Positions 31,801 through 43,800 of a DNA stretch of 64,000 bases are shown one piece after another. The notes under the pieces were generated by a model that saw only the letters and a list, made by a program, of their open reading frames with translations, had not been told where the DNA came from and ran no database searches. Position numbers and translations under genes: made by a program. This stretch comes from Holothuria scabra (taxonomy: Eukaryota; Echinodermata; Holothuroidea; Aspidochirotida; Holothuriidae). Each line of letters opens with the position of its first letter. Within the stretch, counting starts at the first letter, position 1. The stretch lies in NCBI GenBank assembly GCA_037179385.1, contig CM074185.1, positions 53,199,000-53,262,999 of the forward strand, written 5' to 3'.

Positions 31801-34800
31801 AGTACTGTACCATGGGCATATTCTACAACCCCCAGCCCACAGGGGCAGGTGTTGGGTGTACGTAACTGGTATTCTGAGCTTGTTGCATAATATGTGCCCT
31901 CAGTTAAGCTAGGCTTTCATTGTGTTCACACTGTGTGAAGAGCAATTGACACATACTTGACTGGCCTGTTAGTTAACCCCAAATGTTTCACAATTTTTTT
32001 GTTTATTCATCTGGTAATTATCATATGTAAAATCTGACTGTACAAGTGTGTCTAGTGAGATTCATTCCGTCTCTGAGGCGATAAGATGTAATCAGACAGA
32101 GAAGGACCATGGCTGCTTCAAAAAGTAATATTAAAGGAAAGTTCCATTACTGCATGAGAATGAAAGCAGGAGCTGATCCCTGTGCCCTTTTAACCTCTTG
32201 GTGGTTTCAAATAAAACACTTTTCGATTAAGGACAAGCAGCTACAACTACTTCAATATGCCTGCAACGTTTTGCAAATCCTCCAGTAAAGTATACAGGAA
32301 GTACTAACCTCTTAATGAGGAAATAACAAACTTCTTGATTAACAAAGGATTAACAAAGAAATGACCATTGAGTGGACTAGAGCCTTGACCACAAGGCAGT
32401 TTTGGAGTGAAGTCAAAGATCAAGCAGTTCCTCTTCAAGGTTACTGTTGGCCAGCCGAGTCCAGTGGATCAATCATTTTATTATCATTGCTGGACCTAGC
32501 AAAGAAAGCTGTTTTTGACTGAAGGGCTGGGGTGTATATTCATTGTTTTGGACAAGTTTTTTGCCTAGTGGACAGTCTATGGGTAGAGGGTGAAAAATGT
32601 TTGCATATTGGATGGTACTTTGGTGCAAGATTTGAGCCAATTTAAGGAAATAAAAACTGCAATTTTTTGAGGTTTTTGAAGAGGTATAAAATAAAATGGT
32701 TTTCATTCTTGATTTTATGGTGAAGGTAAGACACTTTAGCTGCAGTCCACCAATTTTTGTGACTGTCAGCCTTACTGTACCCCCAGCTCTTTCTTCAAAA
32801 TGACTTGTAGCTTAATTTGGACATTCTTTCTGTGCCTACTGTAGCTTACCTGAGATGAACAGGCCAAAGGGTTTATCTACTGTACCTGCTTCTCCGCTTC
32901 TCCGTAATAAAGTGTAAATTATTTGTCAGATAATCCTGCCTGGTCAGCAATCTTGAGAATTTTATGGGCTAGTAAAAACAAATGCTTTTTTTGGAAAAAG
33001 ATGTTCAAAGCAGAAATTTGGGGCAATCTTATTACCTTACTGTAGTTTGTGGTTTTCTGAAGTGCAAGAAGTACACAGATAAGCAGATATTTGAGTATGG
33101 ATAAGAACACAGCATGTGTTTTTATATATGAAACTAGTTTTTACATAACTGTGAGAGTTTCTAATCAAGAAAAACATTGGTTTCATACATTGCCCTCACA
33201 CAGTATGGGTAATGAGACCTGAAATCTGTATCACGCGGATATGGTCTCACCATTCTGTGAATTTTAGTTGACCAGTTGGTAAAAGTTGACCTTTGGCCTT
33301 GAAGAAATATATGGGCTACTGTTTTAGTTATGTTTGTGTATACCACAGTATGTGCCCTGAACATTGTGTAGACATGAAGACGCTCATCACGGCAAGCTGC
33401 CTTTAAGCTGTAAGAGAGAAATATTTTCAATTGGTGACTGCTGTTTGAGTGGTACAATATAATTGAATGTTCATACTGTAATTATACATGACATGGACAG
33501 AGAGTGTTCTCAGTACATGTAGTTTTATAGTCTTGCATGTCCATCAGAATATGACAGTAATAAAAGAACAAACATGTTGTGTCTGTACAATGACAAGCTA
33601 AGTGTATAAAGACAAAATTGGTTGGAGCATGTTAGCAATGACATGGCCAATGGTAGCCTGGAGTTGGAACTGTTTGGGATGACTGGACTTTTGCCCTTTT
33701 AAAGGATAATATTGCATGTTTTATACAAGGAAATTTTATCCTTTTAAAACCAACATTTATTGGCAAAAAGTGGTAAATAATTACAAATAAGTTGGTATGG
33801 TAGGCTTCTTTTCAAGAGACAAGTTTCCCCCATATAGAAATTCAGTTGTTTGTTGCTCAAGAATTATTTGTTTCCCAAAGTTTCAACATTACAAAAGATG
33901 CAACTTCTGTCATAACTTTTCTTGTGCATAATATTTTGAGGAGATAATGCCATTGCTGGGGTATATTTTTGAGACCAAATGATTTGATAACAACTAGAGC
34001 TTTTAATGCTCTGTTGGAGCATTTTAAATGCCATTTTTCCCTTTACACTGAACACAGTGGGACAAGCTTATAATATCGGAAATAGCCACAGTGAGTGTTT
34101 CAGATAGTACGTGTATGCTAGTACTGTACTGTGTAACCTTTCATACAATATGAAGAAGTGGAACATTTTTCCTCTTTTCTATACCATACCCTACAGTATT
34201 TTGGTCATCCTATTTTTAGTTCAAAAAGTGGAAGACCTAGTTGTCAATGGTCCATGATCCAATGTAATGTGGCAGGCTTTTACTTGTGTCACAGCTGTCA
34301 CAGATATGTGCCACAAAAAAAGTTTCTGCACAGGTATCTTTTAAAGAGAAAAATTTGGGGGGAATAGTTCTGCAAAGTATCAGTCATTGAAAATTGTTCT
34401 GTTCTCAACATTGCACAAACTTAGTTCAGATATTGCACCGTTAGCCATTTGGCACATCTTAAATAGAAAAATTCATTGGGGTATTAAGGAGGGGGGGGGG
34501 GGAGTGGTGATCTTTATTGAAAGTCACATTGGAGAATAAATTGACCTGGATTTGAATCACTGATAGGTCTTATACAGTAGTTTAATACCCTTTTTTGTAA
34601 GATCTTTTTTTATAATTTTGTTATTGCAGCTTGCTTCTGTTATGTACAATGATGAATGGCCTGATGGGAAGAAATCTGAAGCCAAGGGGCATACCAAAGG
34701 TAGATTCAACATGAAGTAAAATAGTAAGGGTAGAGTCATTTATCTAACTGGTGGTTATGGTCAAGTCACTTTTGTATTTTGTTTGCGCACTTGCCCATAC

Positions 34801-37800
34801 TGGCTGGTTAGATACAGTAAATGACTCTACTCCCCTTAATGCTATCTACAGTAGCTTTGCGGCATGGGCAGCAATCTGCAAGATGCAACCCCCCCCCCCT
34901 TACCCACAATATTTGAGAAATTGTCCATTAAAGTTGATTTTCATGTAGTCATTTTTAAAAAAATGAGGTACAGTAGTGTCCTCCAAGGGTATAGCCAAAC
35001 TAAATGAAGGGTACAGACTGAATAGCTTGTCTCCTAAATCTTCTTAAGTGTGAATTATTTGTCATTTAATCCTGCAATTAATTCACTTGAACATATTATG
35101 GACCTAACAGCAGATGTGCTTTTTGTTTGAACACAATATATGCAGAGGAGGAACCAATTGAGGAAATGTTTGGTAAATTTGTGGTTTTTTGAAGCATAAA
35201 AAAGTCTGTCGATTGGTTGATATGTGAGTATTGGAAAGAACACAGCATATCCTCGAAGGGATGGGAATGACACTGATGAAATGATGAGAGGTCGCAGTCT
35301 ATTGGGAAGATCTTTCTCTGTATACATATTCCTTCCCATGGTGTTTTCCTTCAGGCAGTTTTGGCTGTATCAGAGCACATGCATGGCCTGTCACCTCTAT
35401 GTACTGTACAGTGCATACAGTACTACTGTAGTATTCTATTCTGTACCTTTTGGCCTCTTTTTGGTTCCCTTGCGGCTTGCTAACTGTTCTGTTTCAAGCA
35501 AATTTCTCCCACTCTAGAGTTTTGAAATCACATTCATATTTTCTGACTTTTTATATCAGAAGCTATATATAGCCGAATATGAACAGCAAGTGATGGTCTG
35601 ATTCCAGTTGGCCATAACTAGGGTCTATCACCTTTTATCTTTCAGTTCCATTGCTTACCTGTATCATGGAGGGTTTTGCACTAAATGTATCTTGCTCCCT
35701 TTAATTCCACTTAATATGAGGGTTTGAAAGTTCATGTAGACAATAAATTAAGAAAATTTAAAGCTGATGGACCCCACCAATGGCTGTCTGCAGTCACAAA
35801 ACACAACCACTGATCAGATTTGTCTATAGTTAAAATGATCAGAAAATGGCAAAGCAAAAACTTGGCAAAATTAAGTAGCATGAATCTTTTGTACACATAG
35901 GAAATTCCCAAATACATTGTGAATATTCAGTAGGGAAAAGGGGGATCCAATTCCTGAATCATTGAGCTAGGCCACTGAGATTTACACTTGCGTGTGTGCC
36001 AATTATTTTCTCCATTTATGTTCCATTGTCTGAAATGACAGTGTTAGAAATTAGAAAGACAGTAATGCAAACATCATCTATGTGCAAATTTGATTTTCTT
36101 TTTCTTTGGAAATTAAAAGACTGAAAAGTATTCTTTCATTCTAATCCATTTTGTCTGCAGGTGTTGTTGCATTTGACAGGAGTACAGGTTTCTGGTTAAT
36201 ACACAGTGTTCCCAAATTCCCTAGTAACTCATCTTATATCTGGCCTTCAAATGCACTTGACTATGGACAAAGTATGCTGTGTGTCACTTTCAGTTCTTCA
36301 ACTATGGAAGACATTGGTAAGCCTTACCAGTATAATGAGTGTTTCCACACTTTAGAGATGATTTTTTCATTTTTTTTTCACAAATTCCAGAATATGTTTT
36401 ACCATTTCCTTAAATTAAATGTGATGTCACTGGTACAGAGTATTATTTTGGCTCTATACTTTTAGGCTACCCCTTGCTGTTTTTCCCCAAGTTTTCAATA
36501 TAGGTAGTATTCTAAAAGCATGTTCTCTGAACGTTCCAGAATTTTGAAGTCCTGCAATGCATACCTTTACTCTAAGTGACAGGTATTAATTTACACCATA
36601 ATGTTGATTGCAATATGGCACCATAGGCAGGCATTGCATATATTGACAGAGCAATATAATTCCCAAAGATTAAAGGGATAATTCTGTCACAACAAACTAT
36701 AATTTTTCTAGTAGTTCATAAAAATTCTCAATGGGCACAGCTGCTTGATTGACAGCTAGTTCAAGAAGAGCAGAGTGCCAAAGCTCATATTACACAGCAT
36801 GTACTGTGTTGAGAGTGTTTTGATCACTAATTGGGGTTTTGCCCATTCACCCTGAGGCAATTAACTTAGATTGTGTTTGGATGAGGATGAATCTTAGACA
36901 TTTGTGGGAGGGGACTAATAAAGAAGGTTAGGAAAACTGGAATTGTTTGGGGTCAGAGGGTTTGGCCTTCAATGAATAGAGTTCATAATGCAGAATGAGA
37001 AATTTTTCACAAGTTGGCATTTAACACCAAAGGTGAATAGCACCATACTGTAGTTGTAGATATTAAATTAAAGCCCCAATTTTCTCATCCCAAACAGTAC
37101 CAATTCTCCCAACCTTCTTAGTTAAGCCCCTCCCACAATTGTCTGAAATTCACCCTCATTCAGACACAGTCTCATTTTATTGCTTCAGGGTGAGTATAGA
37201 AAGCTCTCAAAATATTTGCATGTATGGAAATCCATCATCGCAACGGCAGTTTTAGGGGAAAACTTTGGCTTCCAATGAAAGTGTCTGACCATCATTTCAA
37301 TGTTTACTCCAGTAAGCTGCTTTCGATGACTGTTCTGGTATTGTAGAATCCTAGCAATGTAGGGGTTTAGATAAAAACTTGAAACAGAATCAAATACCAG
37401 ATAAACTACTACCAAACGTCAACCTTCAGGGAATTTTCAAATGCTGAAATGGACATCTTATTGGTATGGGTAAGGTAAGAACAATGTTAGACAATTGATA
37501 AATTTTTCAAAATGAACAGTGAATTTTTAAAAGCCAAAGTTACTTTACAAAGTGAACTTTACTTGTTCCAAACCATGACTTTTATGAGAGTCGTTTATCC
37601 AATGGTGAAGTTTACCACATACTGTACAGCTCATTTACAGTATGTCTCACTTTTATTGATCTCGAGATGACTTGGAAGCTCACTGATAGATTCTAGATTT
37701 ATCAGGGTGGTTAACTACTGTTTGGTTGGTTAAAACTTGTTATTCATCTCTACTATCATGAAACAGTGCTTATAGAACTATAGCTGGGGCATTTTGCTGG

Positions 37801-40800
37801 TACAACAGTCACTTCTCATCCTCTAATTTCCAGTCAGTGTTCTGGTAAAATTCATATTGGTGATTTTGGTCATGAACAAAAGTGTGAAGGTCTTTTATTA
37901 AGTTCAGGAAAGTTGCTTTACAACTTAAAGTAGCCAAAAACAAATGTGAGGTTGCTGAGTCTAGTACTAGGAAAGTTCTTTAGATTGAAAACATTGTAAT
38001 TGCATTGGGAAGTGCCTTCTCCAACTGTTATTATCATCAAATACAGTATTTAATGCATACCGTATTTACTCTATTAAACGCCCCGGGGGCGTGAAATTTT
38101 CGTTAAGGGGGCGTTTATTAGAGTCAAATTTATGTGACTTCTGATAAACTGCTACATATGGCATATTTGTCCATTTGGTTGTCAGCTTCACGATCAGCTG
38201 TGAGCTCCTCCCCAATGATCGGTAACCAAACTTAATTCCCGATAAATATGGTAGCCACGAACAGCACTCTGAACTTTGCAAGTGTGATCAACTTTCGCCG
38301 ACATCTTGATATGTAACGTTACACACAGAAGTGACTTTTTTAAGTGCCCGCGGCATATGCATTCATGCATGCTGTGAACAGTATGCAGCCAGGTCTCACG
38401 GTACTATACTGACCGGCCGGCTAAACGCACGTACATACGGTAATTGCATAATAGTTACCGTGAGTAGTACCATTAGCAGTACATACGCGTTCACAGCATT
38501 TCACTGTTAAACAGTTTTCCTGTGTTGAATTTGGATTTTCATGTTAGGCTGTTCGGATAGGCTAGCGAATATTTGTATTCCTACGGTATGTAGGCCTACA
38601 GTACCACTTTCGAACCGCAAACGAAGCAGTACAGGTTCGCGGTATGTGATAGCGTGATGGATATCAACAGAAATTAGTTGCAGAAACATGCCTTTTACTT
38701 CAGGATGCAGTATGGGACTTTAGGAGATTTCGTGGCTTCAAGGCAGGACTATTTCATTTTCCTTTTACCATATTGTCTTTGGAATTAACAATTTCACTTT
38801 ATGCAATGTGACGAAAAAGTTGGGGGCGTTTATTAGAGAGGGGGCGTTTAATAGAGTAAATACGGTATACAGTACTGTACTTATGAGTTCAAGTGCTGCA
38901 TTTGAAGAGCTTTTCAAATACTAATCTACTGAAGCATCTAGCTATGGCATCATGCTTTGATGTTATGCCACTCTTTTTCTTTTGTCGCCAAAACTGAAAC
39001 TTAATTGCATACAACTACTCCTTGAATCACAAGAGGAGTAGTTCAACCACAAGAGTTTCTGTTCATAGCTTCCTTAATTTAAAAGGTCATTGTAATTGGG
39101 TACCAAACAAGCAATAGAAATTGGGAGAGATATCCATAAATTGTCTCTCACTGAACACTGGCTGCAGAATCAAGGGTAGGAATTTCCTGATTAGGATGTG
39201 TTTTCATTTGATAAGCGGCTCTAAAGGAGGAAGTGAAACAGGTTTGTGTTACTCATTGTGATAGTTCATTTTGGAATCACTAGTATGACTAAGTTGGGTA
39301 TATTCTACATACTGTAGAATCACATGGCTGGAAATTTTATGGTGCAATACCTTTACATTGACATTGCACAATACAGCATTAATACTTATATTTTCCTGTT
39401 CAACTTAATCAAATGAAAGCACATTATGTACCTTCTGACTGTTTTTCCAATGTATGAAGTACTATTACCTGGGTTATACATCCTTGTTAGAATATACATA
39501 GCCCAGATTTTCAAGTTGCCCTTATGCAAAAGCCCATAGGTATGGTTGTACTGTAGTGGTTTTTGACCAACACATGAACTTTGAAACTTTTGGCCTGTGA
39601 AACACTATAGCTATGCCATGTTTTGGCCATGGATTAGAATGTATGCACTCGTCTGAGTTTTTGTGATTCAGACCTCTCAGTCATTGGGTTGGACATACTG
39701 TGATTTAACTAATCTGTTTAATTGTACAGCTTTGTTTTTTTTTTCAGATATTAAAACAACACACACAAATGTCCCTTAGTATTTAAGTTCAAGTAAGTAA
39801 GCTCAATCAGAAACTACGTGTATTAAGGTGAGATGAGTTTGTAACCTACAGTATAAACTTGTTATTTCTTTGGTGGCTCATGGGCCTCTAGCATATATCT
39901 AATAAGAAGTGGCCCCTAACCATTTTTTCAAGAACTAGATTAGAGAAAGGTTACCATTTTGCAAGTATACCTGGCACCAGCTGTGGTGCTGCCAGAGTTT
40001 CAGTTCTAAGGGGCACTTGTGGGGCACTAGGGTTTTGCAGGGGGAATTGCCAGATGCTATTTATGGTGCCCAAGGCCATGGATTGTGAAGCCCTAAGAGG
40101 TGCTGCAGGTCCAGGTAACACCTTAGGACCCAGGCTTGGGTCCTACCGTGGATGACAATGAGGGATGAATAAATGTTTTGTACAAAGGTTGTATTCAATA
40201 TGAACTTCTTTTAAAACTTCAGGCAGAATGTATATTAAAAAGATTGAGACTTACTTTTGTCTCAAAACAGCTAAACAGATGATGTACACCTATCCTTATG
40301 TGTATTCCAATTATCTGCCATCTGACTTGCTTGCTGTAGCACCAACCTTTGCAGATGTTGTCAAAGGTCACCATGTTCAAGGGCCAGTATGGACAAACAG
40401 GGTTATGCTATCATCCAAAGGAGGACAATCATTTGTTCATTATGCCAAATTTACAAAATTTGATGATGGTAAGTATAAAAAAAAAAAATTCAACACAGGG
40501 ATTTAAAGGTAAGAGAATATAAATTGTATGAAATCAAAGGGAGTCACCCATCACCCCAAAGCCTGGGGCCAGGCAGGGATTTCTTGATTGTTGACTGCTT
40601 TTTGATTAACATGATGAAACTTTCCTTCTTCTTTTTTGAAACATTCTGAATTATCTGCCTGATTTCATCTTATTGTCTCAGGGAGGAAATGAAGCACATC
40701 ACATGCACACTTGATACTGTCAGCTTTCACATCTGACTGACTGATGTACAGTATAAAAACACACATAAAGTTATTTAAACATTTGGGGTTAGCCAGTGCT

Positions 40801-43800
40801 AGCAAACCAACCAAATATCATACCGGTATGTGTTAACTGGCAATAATTATTGCTCTTCAAGCTGTGTGAACACAATAAAAGCATACAGTATATCACATGA
40901 GGGCACAGATCATGTAACAAAGTTGGATACCAGTTATGGCCCTTTTGCCTTTGACCTCATCCTGGTATTTTATAAACTGCATTCAACTCAAGGTAATGCC
41001 GTGCGTGTTACATAAGACCAAGTCTTTTTATTTTTATTTTATACTTTCCCTTGTAGGACATTTTCAATCATATTGTATATTGTATTTACAAAAGCTTGTA
41101 CAGGCAGACCCTCTTGTCAAAGGTACCATATAAAGGGTACAAAAGAAAATTGAGAGAATGATTTACTTGCAAAGAAAAGAAGAAGGTGGGGAAGAAGAAG
41201 TAGATAAATGAAAGAATACTAAATACAATAAGCTACTACAAAACATATAATACCATCTTATTAATTTTAGTCAATAACTCTGTTAATCACATATCCTTAC
41301 TTCAAAAATTAAGGGGTTGCATGATCAAAAAGTTTCCATGGGCATGGGAGACCATTCCAAAGAGTAGCACTAGTTAATGAAAGGAACTTACTATAGCTTA
41401 AGGTTTTTGCTTTAGGAACATGAAGTGGGTATGGCTTCTGATGGGAGGGATATGGGTGAAAATTGGATTTAAGACAAAAGTACGTACGAAAAATGTCTGA
41501 GAGCAACTCGTTCCAGTACTTGTTCATGAAAATACCTAGCTGATTATTAAAATGTCAAAAATTGTGTGAATCAGTCCCTTACAGTATATCTTCAAGTGTT
41601 CATAGTGAATGTTTTTAAGTTTTGCACTAAGTCCTTATTCGTTTATCTACTTCTTTAGATCTTTACGTTGATTTTGTTGCTCCTGACATGAAGTCTAATC
41701 TGGAAACAGAAACATGGCAGAATGGAAGAGGAGCCTTGGACTCAAATTGTTCAAAATCATTTGATGTCAAAAATATTCAAGAAATAACTTTTCCAGATGT
41801 TTACTTCCCATCTTCAAAAGACCATTCAAAAATAGCAATAGCAGATGACAGCCAACAAATGATTTGTGTTGGAGATATAAATAGAGCTGTGAGTACATTA
41901 ATATTGATAAGAAGAACCAAAATATGGGAATATTAAGCCCTTGTATTGTATCATTTTCCTTTATGGTTTAGCCAAACTTTCTTAGAGCAGAGGTTTAAGG
42001 GCCCTCTTTTAATTTGTGGACAGAACACTTTCCCTTAATTTTCAAGTGTTTTGTCTAGCTTGCCTTTGGTTCTTAAATTTTTACTTTTAAAAAAACTTTG
42101 GTAGCCAGAACTCAAATTATTAGTTTAATTTCTTCTTTTAGTTTGGGGCTTTGAAATTATTCTGATTTCTGAAGATTCTTAACATGTTCTTTGCAAGTTG
42201 TTAAGGGTCTGTGGATAGTTGCTTGAGATCAAAACCTGGAAGAAACTTTTGCTGGCTCCCTCTCTTTTCTCTTCGTATGGAGTATAAAATGTTGTACAGT
42301 GGTTACACACCAGGGTTTCATGCATGACCTATGTATTAAGTGAACAGACTATCTTCTCCCTTTTAAGCTTCTCCAATGACCTTTACATAAGATGACATCA
42401 CTGGTAGGAACTGTGTGCTTTTGATATGTTGGGCAGAGCTGGAGGAATTAAAAGTTCACTGTGACACAAGAAACGGCCAATATGCCTATAAGCTCCTGTG
42501 ATGAGTCATGACTTTCAAGTGTGTGAGATTATGATTCAAGTCATACTTGTGGTTCAACTCCTCATGGATGTCATGTTCATTAAATTTCTACCCATAAAGT
42601 CAATAGTATTTAAGGTTACATTGGGATATGCAGCACTAAATGTGAAAGAAATTGACTGATGTTAAGAAAAACAGGAAAGACAGCAGGTAAATAATCTGAT
42701 GCAACACATTGTATTTTAAAGTGAAATTAAGAAACGACATACACGAGAAGGTGGACTGGCTGTGCATGCAATTCACTGTACCTGCCAAAGACCTCTTCCA
42801 AAGGTATTGTGATACACAATATATTGATGTGTTTTTTTTTTACGACGGTGAAATGTCATTGGAAAAAACAGCCCTTGCGAAATCCAATCCAACAATCCTG
42901 TTATTGCTCTTTGGAAAACTGTCTGAATGCTATGCCTACCATGCAATGAAACAATCTGAGTAGTCCTACATAGCTGGCGGAAGCAGTACTTGTGATAGCC
43001 AGTGATATTCACATTCTGTGGTTTTAAGTCCAACAAGTTGTATTGTAGCAAACATGCTCAATCTGGACATATGATTCTGACAAGCAGTACAGTAGTGTAT
43101 CTATCCACTGGAAGTACCTAGTACGCACTGCAAGTCATTATTTGCTTGAGTTCACATTGTGCTCAAGGAGCTAGATTTATTTACATACCTTGTGTAAACT
43201 GTGGTCAGCTTCTACAAGACTTAACCTTAAGTACCAGAAAGTCCCCATGTACATAAAGTCACCACTTGTGCTATTTTGTATCTGTTCTCTTTAGCTAATG
43301 GGCATATGCTTGGGATAAATAGGGAAATAAATTGGGAAATTCTTCTTTTAGGTATTTTCCAAAGTTGAGGTGAATAAATGACTATAAATTTTATCAATTC
43401 TCAAGCTCTTTGCACACATGTGAAATATTGCGCACAGACGACTCGGCCAACTTTTTCCCATGTCAACATACTGTGATGACTCTCATGCACAACTAGAGGG
43501 TACTATTGTGAAATCTTTTAAAGATGGTAGTTTTGGGCTCTACCTGTGGGGTAAATATGCCCACTTAAGGCCCTCTCCATTTTTAAATGGGGGTGGCGGC
43601 CTTATGGTACATGATTTGACACCAAAAACTCCCAACTCATTCGATGTAATAAAACCCCAATACAGGAAGCTTTGGCCTTTGTTTTGATTACAAAATTCAT
43701 AAAAAACCCACAGGGACAATTTGGAAGACATGGCCTCCCAGGACAATAATTTTTTGTCCTGTGCCTCCCACATGAAAGTGGTCGTTTCCATACCTATTCC

